Shown here piece by piece: positions 1-7,869 of a stretch of 64,000 bases of DNA. The notes beneath the pieces are model-generated. The model saw only the letters and a list, made by a program, of their open reading frames with translations. It was not told the origin of the DNA and did no database searches. The position numbers and the translations under genes were made by a program. Positions within the stretch are counted from its first letter, which is position 1. Every line of letters starts with the position of its first letter. This DNA is from Bacteroidales bacterium. GTDB lineage: Bacteria; Bacteroidota; Bacteroidia; Bacteroidales; WCHB1-69. Location of the stretch: contig JAKSMG010000004.1 in the NCBI GenBank assembly GCA_024400755.1, positions 101,087 through 165,086 of the forward strand, in the 5' to 3' direction.

Positions 1-381
1 CGTTGTGCCGGGGTAGGAGTTCAGGGGACATACCTGGTGGAAGTTTCGGGTTACGGGAAGACCGTTGAAAAGGCCATCAGTGAAATAAAGAAGGCAGCCG
101 TACACGGTGTCCTTTTCAGGGGCATTTCGGGAGAATGCAAGCAGAAACCCATCATCAACGACCCAGGGGCGGAGAGTTCAAAGGCCGACTTCTTCAACAA
201 GTTTTTTTCGGACAACGGTGACTACGCGAAATATGTGACCGCGGTTGACAACACCCACTATACACCGAGCAAGGTGGGAAAAAGGTACAAAGTGACGATG
301 CTGTTTTCCGTAAAAAAAGACATGCTGCGCAAAGATATGGAAACGGCGGGAATCATCAAGTCGCTGGATTCGGGTTTTTAA
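1..381 (+). CDS. Exported LPP20/FlgT-N-like protein, 5'-truncated by the window edge
   Basis: The reading frame is open from base 1, so the start and any signal peptide lie upstream; 126 residues are visible. A GTG at base 37 is in frame but is unlikely to be the start, because similarity to the next gene begins before it. Both proteins share a Cys-(A/L)-Gly-Val beginning, a helix rich in Ala and Lys, the segment VLF(R/K)GI, a GEC motif, F(F/N)(K/I)FF and a (D/E)Y(A/L)KYV stretch. The helix-strand pattern recalls the small LPP20/FlgT-N fold of envelope lipoproteins; that is my inference. It opens a run of five exported proteins transcribed together. Function unknown. Confidence 0.75.
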   Translation, partial: RCAGVGVQGTYLVEVSGYGKTVEKAISEIKKAAVHGVLFRGISGECKQKPIINDPGAESSKADFFNKFFSDNGDYAKYVTAVDNTHYTPSKVGKRYKVTMLFSVKKDMLRKDMETAGIIKSLDSGF

Positions 382-406
382 TGACGATTTATTTAATAAA
401 AGTGAT

Positions 407-880
407 ATGAAAAGGTTATTTTTACTATTGTTAATAAGTTTGACAATAAGCTATTCAAACGCCCAAGACACAAAGGGGGACTACTACACTCCGGAAATTG
501 AATGTCTCGGCGTTGAGGAAGATGGTTCGCAAACTTTGAGGTCCTGGGGAGTTGGCCGCAACAAGCAGGACGCAATTGAGCAGGCCAAGAAAAACGCCGT
601 TAAGGCCGTGCTGTTCAAGGGGATTCAGAAAGGAAACGGAGAATGCAACGTCCGCCCGCTCATATATGAGGTGAACGCCCAGGAAAGGTATCAATACTAT
701 TTCAACATATTCTTCAAGGACGACGGGGAATATTTGAAATACGTGTCCATGGAGGATACGCGCCCACTCACGGCCAAGAAGAAAAAAAACGACGCGGGTG
801 TCCGTTTCGGCATCACGGTACGCGTGCTACGTGCCGAATTATTGCAAAGACTAATTGAGGATAAAATCGTAAAACCGTAA
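407..880 (+). CDS. Exported LPP20/FlgT-N-like protein, paralogue of the preceding gene
   Basis: 157 residues with a clear signal peptide (MKRLFLLLLISLTISYSNAQ). The mature part matches the gene just upstream: CLGV near residue 33, the segment DAIEQAKKNAVKAVLFKGI, then GEC, FFKDDGEYLKYV and a basic C-terminus. The two genes are therefore a tandem duplication that has diverged widely. The start is the first ATG after the upstream stop, 25 bases away, and fits the signal peptide. The next gene begins 5 bases after the stop, so co-expression is very likely. I do not recognise a named family; a small periplasmic or outer-membrane-associated subunit is the likely role. Confidence 0.8.
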   Translation: MKRLFLLLLISLTISYSNAQDTKGDYYTPEIECLGVEEDGSQTLRSWGVGRNKQDAIEQAKKNAVKAVLFKGIQKGNGECNVRPLIYEVNAQERYQYYFNIFFKDDGEYLKYVSMEDTRPLTAKKKKNDAGVRFGITVRVLRAELLQRLIEDKIVKP

Positions 881-885
881 CCATT

Positions 886-1611
886 ATGAAAAAAATAGTT
901 TTGTTATTCTTAGTAAACCTTCTGTGTGCGGGATTCGTCTGCGCACAAGACGTGATATACCTCAACAATGGCAATGTTGTCAAGGGAAAGGTGATTAACG
1001 ACAAGGATGAGATTACCATCCAAATGCCCTCGGGGGAGACGCTCAGCTATAAAAAAACGGAAGTTCGCGACATTCAAATTGGCAAAACCCAGGTAACCGT
1101 GCCGGAAACGCCCCAAAGACCAAAATACGTTGACTATTCCAACAATGACAAAGGATGGTGGTGTGCCGCAGAGTCCTGGGCAACCGGGTCATTTTACCGC
1201 GCTTCAAGAAACCTGTGGGGAATATCACTGAACTTCATCAACGGATACCGCTTTTCGGAATACCTGAAAGTCGGCGTGGGCGTGGGCGTTCGCGGCTATT
1301 TTACAAACGACGAACTTTTTAGAAAAGAAATCCTGGAAAAGAGGCAAAAACGCGCCATGATTTGCGCACCTATTTTCGTTGACGCGAGAGGGAACTTCAT
1401 GACCCAACAAACCAGGATGTGCGTCCCATTTTGGAACGCAAGCGTCGGTTACGCCATCCTTGACCAATTTTTCTACACGGCCGGCCTGGGCATCCGCGTG
1501 GGACAAAAGAGAAACGATTTCGTCTTCAGCATCAACTATCAGGGACAATTGCTTCCATACGACAATACCTACGTGAACGGAATCAGTTTCAGGATCGGGT
1601 ACGAATTCTAA
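886..1611 (+). CDS. Exported protein with predicted outer-membrane beta-barrel C-terminal half
   Basis: 241 residues beginning with a signal peptide that ends near CAQD. Residues 25-65 form a short domain (DVIYLNNGNVVKGKVI, later YKKTEVRDIQIG) of the kind found at the start of many Bacteroidota surface proteins that sense or bind envelope components. After a linker, residues 85-241 show alternating aromatic and small residues (VGVGVGVRGYF, FFYTAGLGIRVG) and end in the sequence GYEF. A C-terminal Phe is typical of BAM-inserted outer-membrane barrels. The gene sits between the LPP20-like pair and the DUF6175-like gene with short gaps, so it may provide the outer-membrane part of the module. Specific function unknown. 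Confidence 0.75.
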   Translation: MKKIVLLFLVNLLCAGFVCAQDVIYLNNGNVVKGKVINDKDEITIQMPSGETLSYKKTEVRDIQIGKTQVTVPETPQRPKYVDYSNNDKGWWCAAESWATGSFYRASRNLWGISLNFINGYRFSEYLKVGVGVGVRGYFTNDELFRKEILEKRQKRAMICAPIFVDARGNFMTQQTRMCVPFWNASVGYAILDQFFYTAGLGIRVGQKRNDFVFSINYQGQLLPYDNTYVNGISFRIGYEF

Positions 1612-1643
1612 TCATCATTGGCAAAACACGTAAATACCACATT

Positions 1644-2591
1644 ATGAAAAAAACATCATTAGTTATTTTGTTGATAACGACTTTGTCCGCCTTCTGCTTC
1701 GGACAGGCAAAAAAGCCCACCATCATGGTTATGCCCAGCGACGTGTGGTGCAACACGAACGGGTATACGACAAGTTATGACAACCAGGGTTCAACGCAAA
1801 AGATACCCGACTATAAAAATGCCTTGCAGAGCGACCCGGACCTGCTGCTTGTCATCTCGAAGATAAACACCCTGATGGCGGAGAGGGGATTCCCGTTGAA
1901 GGATCTGGAATCCACGCTCAAGTCAATAGAACAAAGAATGGCGGAGGACAACATGACCACCAGCAAGACCTCCGGGGCCGAACTGGCGGAATCCCCACTG
2001 GACCGCATAAGAAGGACCGCCAAGGCAGATATAATCATGCAGATGACGTGGACGGTCAATACAACGGGACCAAAAAAGACAATAACCTTTAACTTGCAGG
2101 GCATAGATTCGTACACGAACAAGCAGATCGCGGGAGCTCAAGGCACCGGCCAGCCCTCCTTCACCGCGGAAATCCCTGTCCTGCTGGAGGAAGCCGTCAT
2201 AAATCATATCGATGCCTTTTGCTCCCAACTCCAATCCTATTTTGAGGAGCTGCAAAACATAGGCCGCGAGGTGTCGGTGGATATCCGGGTATTCGATACC
2301 GGCGAAATGGATCTTGAGACGGAATTCGATGGCGTCGAGCTATCAGAGATCATTGACGACTGGATGGCTCAAAACACCGTGGAACACAGATTCAACAAGT
2401 CTGACGCGAGCGAGAATTTCATCCAATTCGAACAAGTGAGGATACCCCTCTATAAAATGAACGGGGCAGCCATGGACACGGAAGCGTTTGTCCGCGAATT
2501 ACGCAATTTCCTGCGCAAAAATTATGAAATCCAATCCAAAGTAATGACGAGAGGATTGGGAAGAGCTATTTTAGTAATCGGTGAAAAATAA
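1644..2591 (+). CDS. DUF6175-like exported protein (CsgG/LpoB-like N-terminal region)
   Basis: 315 residues with a signal peptide ending near CFGQ. The mature start, KKPTIMVMPSDVWCNTNGY, recalls the DUF6175 family of Bacteroidales, which I name from memory. The opening strand followed by residues describing inhibitor-like helices also resembles the nucleotide-independent CsgG/LpoB/TolB-N fold; this is inference. A conserved segment MTTSKTSGAELAESPLDRIR lies near residues 99-118, followed by KADIIMQMTW. It follows the barrel gene by 32 bases and precedes the next CsgG/TolB-like gene by 6 bases. Likely periplasmic or lipid-independent envelope component; no enzyme motif is visible. Confidence 0.75.
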   Translation: MKKTSLVILLITTLSAFCFGQAKKPTIMVMPSDVWCNTNGYTTSYDNQGSTQKIPDYKNALQSDPDLLLVISKINTLMAERGFPLKDLESTLKSIEQRMAEDNMTTSKTSGAELAESPLDRIRRTAKADIIMQMTWTVNTTGPKKTITFNLQGIDSYTNKQIAGAQGTGQPSFTAEIPVLLEEAVINHIDAFCSQLQSYFEELQNIGREVSVDIRVFDTGEMDLETEFDGVELSEIIDDWMAQNTVEHRFNKSDASENFIQFEQVRIPLYKMNGAAMDTEAFVRELRNFLRKNYEIQSKVMTRGLGRAILVIGEK

Positions 2592-2597
2592 AATTCT

Positions 2598-3554
2598 ATG
2601 AAAAAGTTAGCATTATTAATATTGTCAGCCGCGATGCTGTTGCCATGGGGCAAGGTTTCCGCACAAACAGACTTTTCCTCAGGAGAGTCCCGTATCCCCT
2701 TATCCGTGGTTATACCCGAACAAGTGAACAAACTGTCGCCCGGATCGGAAAGCTACCTCACGAACAAGCTGAAACAGGCGGCCGCGGCGAACGGATTGTC
2801 CGTGAACGAAGGTCTTTCTCGTTTTTTCATCACGGCGGTAATCACGCCGCTCACAAAGGACGTGGTTCCCGGACCGCCCCAGCAAATTGCTCAGAACCTG
2901 GAAATAACGCTCTACATTGCCGACGGCTTCGACCAAAAGGTGTTTGCCACCACAAACGTTACCGCCAAAGGGGTGGGAACCAACGACACCAAGGCATACA
3001 TTGATGCCGTCAAGCACATCAATGTCAAGTCGAAGGAGCTGAAGGAATTTACGGAAGAGGGCAAAAAGAAAATCATTGCCTACTACGAGGCGCAATGCGA
3101 CAACATCATCAAAAAAGCCAACAGCCTGGCCACGCAAAAAGAGTATGAAGCCGCCATCTACGAGCTGACCGCCATTCCGGATGTTTGCAGCTGCTACGAC
3201 AAGGCCTTGGCCGCCACCGCCACCATATACCAGCAATACATTGACCACCTGTGCGACATAAATCTGGCAAAGGCCAAAATGGCATGGGCAGCCGACCAAA
3301 ACAGCTTTGGGGCAAGTGCCGCCGGCGAATATCTCGCCTATGTTTACCCCGACGCGAAATGCTATGGGGAAGCCATGGACTTATATAGGGAAATAAAGGG
3401 AAAGGTGTTGGACGACTGGAAATTTGAAATGAAAATTTACCAAGACGGCGTGGACCTGGAAAAGGAACGCATCAAGGCATGGCGCGCCATCGGCGTGGCA
3501 TTCGGCAACCACCAACAACCGGTCACCACGTTCGTAAATTGGTTATTTAGATAA
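2598..3554 (+). CDS. Exported protein with TolB-N/CsgG-like N-terminus and helical TPR-like C-terminus
   Basis: 318 residues. A signal peptide (ending near VSAQ) is followed by residues 30-145 that look like a TolB-N/CsgG-type alpha-beta domain: a strand LSVVIPE, a helix YLTNKLKQAAAANGL, then FFITAVITPL and LEITLYIAD. Residues 160-290 are helical with paired repeats (EYEAAIYELTAIP, YQQYIDHLCDINLAKA, YGEAMDLYREIKGK) resembling TPR units. It ends the GC-rich block; 66 bases later the next gene starts in clearly AT-rich DNA. The architecture fits a scaffold that links envelope subunits. The assignment rests on pattern only. Confidence 0.75.
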   Translation: MKKLALLILSAAMLLPWGKVSAQTDFSSGESRIPLSVVIPEQVNKLSPGSESYLTNKLKQAAAANGLSVNEGLSRFFITAVITPLTKDVVPGPPQQIAQNLEITLYIADGFDQKVFATTNVTAKGVGTNDTKAYIDAVKHINVKSKELKEFTEEGKKKIIAYYEAQCDNIIKKANSLATQKEYEAAIYELTAIPDVCSCYDKALAATATIYQQYIDHLCDINLAKAKMAWAADQNSFGASAAGEYLAYVYPDAKCYGEAMDLYREIKGKVLDDWKFEMKIYQDGVDLEKERIKAWRAIGVAFGNHQQPVTTFVNWLFR

Positions 3555-3620
3555 ATTTAACTTTATGTATTCATCATTAAAAACCGAAGAGGATAATGCG
3601 ATAACTATCCAGCAAACAAA

Positions 3621-4328
3621 ATGAAAAAAATATTATTTTCTATTATTATTCTTTCAATTTCACTAACTTCTTTTGCTCAGATGTATGAAGTGGGACATGT
3701 TTATGAGATTAATGGCGTTAAGGGTTTGGTTTATAAAGTTTCTCCTAATCAACGGCACGGCATGATGATTTCCATTGATTGCGTTCCAGCAAAGTCTGCT
3801 GTTTTTTGCACAGATAAAGTTTCATTCGACACCGTAATATGCCAAAGCGATAATGGTAAGGAAAACTTTGCCGCAATAGAAAAATACATCACAGACAACA
3901 ATTTGTCCTGGGACAACTTCCCCGTATTTCAGTGGATCAAAGAAAACGGGAAAGGATGGTATCTCCCATCTATAAAAGAATTACAGGAAGTTTATGAGGT
4001 TTTGTATGAAACTTCTTTCGTAAATAATAAAATCAAAGGACAAGATAAAAAAGTAAAAGCCATTAATAAGGAAATTAACGATAATGGAGGAACTCCATTT
4101 GGTAAAATGATGATTTCCAGCACAGAATGCAAAATTACCAACAAGAAAAATAAATCTAAATATTATGTGTACTGTATTTCTAAAGACAGCGAAGGTTCAT
4201 CTAATGTGGGCGGCCTTATAGGTCTTATTTCAGACGTGACAACTACTGCTCTCAATGATACTTATTCCAAAATAATTTCTTCTGTGACAACAAAAGCTAG
4301 TGGCACAAGACTTATCATGGAGTTTTAA
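3621..4328 (+). CDS. Exported DUF1566-like protein
   Basis: 235 residues with signal peptide MKKILFSIIILSISLTSFAQ. The motif GKGWYLPSIKELQEVYEVL (about residues 112-130) is the hallmark of DUF1566/Lcl-type C-type-lectin-like domains, in which a Trp-Tyr-Leu-Pro-(S/T) strand is followed by a helix of the type EL. The C-terminal part, which would normally complete the fold with a W(S/T)S(S/T) element, carries only ISSTEC and YVYCIS, so it is a divergent member. The gene begins an AT-rich block of three exported proteins after the GC-rich one. Probably a surface or periplasmic binding protein. Confidence 0.7.
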   Translation: MKKILFSIIILSISLTSFAQMYEVGHVYEINGVKGLVYKVSPNQRHGMMISIDCVPAKSAVFCTDKVSFDTVICQSDNGKENFAAIEKYITDNNLSWDNFPVFQWIKENGKGWYLPSIKELQEVYEVLYETSFVNNKIKGQDKKVKAINKEINDNGGTPFGKMMISSTECKITNKKNKSKYYVYCISKDSEGSSNVGGLIGLISDVTTTALNDTYSKIISSVTTKASGTRLIMEF

Positions 4329-4340
4329 TTTGATAATGCT

Positions 4341-5612
4341 ATGAAACAAATTTTAACCATTATTTGTTTACTTCTGAGCGTTTGTCTCTGGGGACAAACG
4401 CTCTCACCCAAAAAAGTTGGAAAGTTATGGGGTTTCGCCAACGAAAATGATTCTATGGTAATCCCAGCAAAATATTCCGCCGTTGGAGATTTTTCCTATC
4501 AATACTACACTTGGGTAAATATTGGAGGTAAAGGAAATAACGACGAGCTTCCTTTTGGCGGCAAATGGGGGGTGATTGACGTTCATGGCAACGAAGTCTG
4601 TCCCGTAAATTATGATTATGTCGACTATTGCACCTCAGATTTAGTCGCGGTAAATTTAGGCGGTGTGATGAATAAGAAAACGATGGTCATTGACGGAGGC
4701 CTTTGGGGGTTTGTCGATTTAAAAACAGGACAAGTATGTGTTCCCATTGAATATACGCAGGTAAGTGCCTTTATTAACAGCGATGTCGCCTGGATGCAAA
4801 AAGGCGGAACACTAAAAAAGAAGATTTTATACGAAGATGTCAAGAATGAAAAAGGTAAAGTAGTTGAACAAAAACGACTTTTTCATGTATTCAATGACTT
4901 TAATCTTCTTAAGACTTTTGAACGTTTTTATCTCACGGGGGCGTGGGGACTCGTTGCCAAAGACGGGACAACTTTAACCCCTTTTGATTATTCCTGTGGA
5001 GGTAATTTCAAAAATGGCACGTGCGCGATAAATAAATCCGGTCACTATGGATTGATGGATATGACTGGAAAAGAACTTATTCCGTGCCAATACGAAGATA
5101 TCAGCGAATGTTACGACGAAGGCGTTGTTTGGGTATGGGAAGAATCTTCTTCCGGAAAGAACAAAATCGGATTACTCTCCAAAAACGGAAAGAAATTAAG
5201 CGAAATGAAATACGAGTCGGTCGGAAACTTTGTTGATAGTGTGGCTTGGTTTATCATCAATGACAAAATTGGTTTGATTGATTGTAATGGCAAAGAACTT
5301 CGTCCTGCTACGTTCCAAAAAGTTGGAGAATTTAACCACAATCTGGCTTTTTGTTCAACAGATGGAGTCTCATTTGGTATAATCGATAATAAGGGCAAAC
5401 AAATTTTGCCTGAACAATATTCGAATATGGCAGCTAAATTCGGGGAAGGTTCTCCTTTTGTTTTCAATAATGGAACAAATTTCATCAGTTGGGTTAAACA
5501 AGGTTCGGATTCTTACAGTTGGATTGACCAAAATGGAAATATTATTATTTCTAATGCGAAGGTTGAATACACCTTGTTTGATGTAATACCTAATGAATTA
5601 TGGGACTATTAA
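4341..5612 (+). CDS. WG-repeat-containing exported protein
   Basis: 423 residues with a short signal peptide ending near LWGQ. At least seven WG-type repeats are visible, each of about 45-60 residues with the core (W/F/I)G-hydrophobic-(D/S)-x-x-G-(K/N)-x(4)-P-x-x-(Y/F): KWGVIDVHGNEVCPVNYDY, LWGFVDLKTGQVCVPIEY, AWGLVAKDGTTLTPFDY, HYGLMDMTGKELIPCQYED, KIGLLSKNGKKLSEMKYES, KIGLIDCNGKELRPATFQK and SFGIIDNKGKQILPEQYS. Such repeats build a propeller-like binding surface. It starts 12 bases after the DUF1566-like gene and ends 11 bases before the next, so the three form one operon. The ligand is not known. Confidence 0.9.
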   Translation: MKQILTIICLLLSVCLWGQTLSPKKVGKLWGFANENDSMVIPAKYSAVGDFSYQYYTWVNIGGKGNNDELPFGGKWGVIDVHGNEVCPVNYDYVDYCTSDLVAVNLGGVMNKKTMVIDGGLWGFVDLKTGQVCVPIEYTQVSAFINSDVAWMQKGGTLKKKILYEDVKNEKGKVVEQKRLFHVFNDFNLLKTFERFYLTGAWGLVAKDGTTLTPFDYSCGGNFKNGTCAINKSGHYGLMDMTGKELIPCQYEDISECYDEGVVWVWEESSSGKNKIGLLSKNGKKLSEMKYESVGNFVDSVAWFIINDKIGLIDCNGKELRPATFQKVGEFNHNLAFCSTDGVSFGIIDNKGKQILPEQYSNMAAKFGEGSPFVFNNGTNFISWVKQGSDSYSWIDQNGNIIISNAKVEYTLFDVIPNELWDY

Positions 5613-5623
5613 AATTATCTACA

Positions 5624-6853
5624 ATGAAACATATATTAAATGTCATTATATTATCTGTTATATTGTCTTTTCCATGTTTAACGGCTTTTTGTCAACGAAA
5701 AAGCATAAACGAAAATTACAACAGAAGTTCTTTGTATCAGATACTGATTTCCCATCCTGAATTGAAGATGAATTCAGAGATTGTTTCAGCTTATATGACC
5801 TTGCCCGTTCAAGACAAATACAACGACCATAGTTTGAGTCTTAAATACATTACCGCTTCACAAAGAGAAAGCAAAAAAAACGGTAAAGAAGCTATCGATG
5901 AATTTATCATTAAAAATGAATTAGCTAAACGTTTGGTTTCAAAATGGTTTAATCGGGACTATACCAATGGCGGATTTGACGTCAATTTAATTGCAGAACG
6001 CGGCAATTACAATGCGTCACAAAGCGATGTCGCCATTGCTCTTAATTCACAACGCGGTCTTGCCATGCTCTCCGATGCCGGGGAAAATCTTATTGGCAAT
6101 ACTTTTGTCATTTTCAATGATGTAACTTATGTCGATAAGGAAGCCAATGCTCAAATTGCCAAAGCAGCTCTTCAATTGGTAGGGGCACTCGTTGGAAAAT
6201 TTGTCGGAGGAGCAGAAAGTGTTGCAAAACTTGGATCCTCCATAGCAGATGCCATTTCTGGCTTTACGGTTAAAATTGAATCACATTTGTACCGTTTGGA
6301 GTGGACAGAAGAAACTTCAAACTTTTTTTATCAAAATTGTTATTACGATAAAAAAACTGTAAATGCTGACAAAAAACAAAACTACATAAATGACAAGGAA
6401 CATTTCAAACTCGTTTATGTGGGTTCCTATTCATCTGTAAGTTCTAAAACGACGATGCGCGGCATTAATAAACCAGAAGACGTTTTTAGAAAGGTTTTGG
6501 CTCGCTCTATCGACGAAAACATCGTGGCCCTTCAACGTAAATTTGATGTGTTCAAAGTTATCGTACCTGTCTATAGCGTAAAAAACAATATAGTTTGCGC
6601 CCAAATTGGATTAAAAGAGGGAATCAACCTCAATTCTCGCTTTGAAGTTTTAGAAAGAAACATAGATGAAAATGGTAAGACAACGTATGTGAGAAAAGGT
6701 GTTATCAAACCTATCAAAGACAAAATTTGGGATAATAGATTTATGGCCACCGAAGAAGGCACTAACGAAGCAAACTTGAATTATACTTCATTTGAAATTG
6801 TGAGTGGAAAAGATTTTTACCCAGGTATGCTTTTGCGAGAAATTAAATTTTAA
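5624..6853 (+). CDS. Exported protein of unknown function, conserved Bacteroidales type
   Basis: 409 residues. I place the start at the ATG at 5624, after the previous stop, because it begins a signal peptide (MKHILNVIILSVILSFPCLT); a longer frame from 5600 would overlap the upstream gene. The mature region has the stretch GGFDVNLIAERGNYNASQSD near residues 110-130 followed by RGLAMLSDAGENLIGNTFVI, then a Gly/Ala-rich helix (about 180-215) and a C-terminal beta-rich domain ending PGMLLREIKF. I have seen similar proteins in Bacteroidales but cannot name a domain. It closes the second exported block; function unknown. Confidence 0.75.
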   Translation: MKHILNVIILSVILSFPCLTAFCQRKSINENYNRSSLYQILISHPELKMNSEIVSAYMTLPVQDKYNDHSLSLKYITASQRESKKNGKEAIDEFIIKNELAKRLVSKWFNRDYTNGGFDVNLIAERGNYNASQSDVAIALNSQRGLAMLSDAGENLIGNTFVIFNDVTYVDKEANAQIAKAALQLVGALVGKFVGGAESVAKLGSSIADAISGFTVKIESHLYRLEWTEETSNFFYQNCYYDKKTVNADKKQNYINDKEHFKLVYVGSYSSVSSKTTMRGINKPEDVFRKVLARSIDENIVALQRKFDVFKVIVPVYSVKNNIVCAQIGLKEGINLNSRFEVLERNIDENGKTTYVRKGVIKPIKDKIWDNRFMATEEGTNEANLNYTSFEIVSGKDFYPGMLLREIKF

Positions 6854-6917
6854 TATTATTTTCCACCTTTTTATTAATTTAAAACCGACGAGCCGATGGG
6901 ATAGAACTGGCATATTT

Positions 6918-7121
6918 ATGATGAAGAAATTCTTATTGATCGCAGGAATCGCGGCAATTACCGTGTTATCCTTGTCATCCTGTAAAAAAACTTGTGTCTG
7001 TAAAGAAGGTAACTCTACTCGTTTACAAACTATAGAAATTAGTTCCGGTTCATGTCTTTCATATGCACAAGCATTTGAAAGTGGTAATAATCCAGCTGGT
7101 CAACATTGGACTTGCAGATAA
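6918..7121 (+). CDS. Small lipoprotein, 67 aa
   Basis: Begins MMKKFLLIAGIAAITVLSL and has a lipobox (LSSC) before Cys22, so it should be exported and lipidated. The mature part is only about 46 residues with four further Cys (KTCVCKEG, GSCLSY, WTCR) which could make two disulfides. Two adjacent ATGs (6918, 6921) are possible starts; a longer frame into the previous gene is unlikely because it would destroy the signal peptide. A strong terminator follows 22 bases later, so this is the end of a transcript. Function unknown. Confidence 0.6.
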   Translation: MMKKFLLIAGIAAITVLSLSSCKKTCVCKEGNSTRLQTIEISSGSCLSYAQAFESGNNPAGQHWTCR

Positions 7122-7142
7122 TTGAATCTTTTTACCAAAAAT

Positions 7143-7179
7143 GAGAGAGGGTGACTAAAAGCAGTCATCCTCTTTTTTG
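7143..7179 (+). terminator. Rho-independent terminator
   Basis: Arms GAGGGTGACT (7147-7156) and AGTCATCCTC (7163-7172) pair with one G-U, with a 6-base loop, extend by A-T pairs and run into six T residues. It lies just after the small lipoprotein gene. Confidence 0.85.
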
Positions 7180-7183
7180 TTGT

Positions 7184-7391
7184 TCAGAATTATCCCGTTT
7201 AATCTTGTTGAGATTCCGGTGTTTCCTCCTTACGTCAGAAACATCGGAATGGCGATGAGTCACGCCTACGCAAGGGCGGCGGCGCAACATAAGAGGTTAA
7301 TGCACGTGTGAGAAGAAGCCGCCACTTCTTGACCAATGATTCGTCGCCATTCCGACGAAGCAGAGCGAAGGACGGAATCTCTTCACAAGAC
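7184..7391 (-). repeat. Dispersed repeat, copy A (paired-hairpin, REP/BIME- or MITE-like)
   Basis: This 208-base non-coding stretch fills most of the 353-base gap between the small lipoprotein and the DksA-like gene. On the minus strand it starts GTCTTGTGAAGAGATTCCG and ends with CTCAACAAGATTAAACGG followed by GATAATTCTGAA. The same two ends occur in plus orientation at 38941-39088. Internally a 13-base inverted repeat (7213-7225 with 7238-7250, one G-U) forms one hairpin and CCATTCCG/CGGAAT near 7348-7378 a second facing it. Neither strand holds a convincing gene. Confidence 0.75.
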
Positions 7392-7439
7392 TTAAAGGAT
7401 AATTTCAATTTTTTCACCTAACACTAACGATAATTTTTG

Positions 7440-7447
7440 TATCTTTG
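7440..7447 (+). promoter_or_regulatory. -7 box for the dksA-like/lspA operon
   Basis: TATCTTTG followed by CA matches the Bacteroidota sigma-ABfr -7 element (TAnnTTTG), 28 bases before the ATG at 7475. Confidence 0.7.
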
Positions 7448-7474
7448 CAACCATTTATAACAAATCATAATATT

Positions 7475-7861
7475 ATGCCTGAAAAACCTATCGTAAGATA
7501 TTCAGATGAAGAGTTGGCCGAATTCAAAGCGCTGATCGAAGAAAAACTCGCCGAAGCCAGAAAGAATTTAGCCTCCTATTTGGACGCATACAGCAACGCC
7601 GGAAACGACACTATGGACACCGCCCCCACTTTCAAAAACCTGGAAGAAGGAAATATGGTATTGTCCAAGGAAGAAAACGGACAATTGGCTGCACGCTTGG
7701 ATAAATACATCAAAAACCTGGAAGCCGCTTTGATCCGCATCGAAAACAAAACCTACGGAATCTGCCGCATCACCGGAAAACTCATCCCCAAGGAACGCCT
7801 CAAAGTCGTACCTCACGCCACCCTTAGCTACGAGGCCAAAGTAAATCAGAACAATAAATAG
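7475..7861 (+). CDS. TraR/DksA-family regulator with degenerate zinc finger
   Basis: 128 residues. Start chosen at ATG 7475 (MPEKPIVRYSDEEL); an upstream in-frame ATG-like start at 7445 lies within the promoter. Residues 10-85 form two long helices like the DksA coiled coil, including NAGNDTMDTAPTF near residue 40. The C-terminal YGICRITGKLIPKERLKVVP matches the DksA zinc-finger region, but only one of the four Cys remains, as I recall for the Bacteroidota branch of the family. DksA-like proteins bind in the RNA polymerase secondary channel and modulate transcription; whether this one does is inference. lspA follows after 8 bases, the usual Bacteroidota arrangement. Confidence 0.85.
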   Translation: MPEKPIVRYSDEELAEFKALIEEKLAEARKNLASYLDAYSNAGNDTMDTAPTFKNLEEGNMVLSKEENGQLAARLDKYIKNLEAALIRIENKTYGICRITGKLIPKERLKVVPHATLSYEAKVNQNNK

Positions 7862-7869
7862 TTTTTTCT

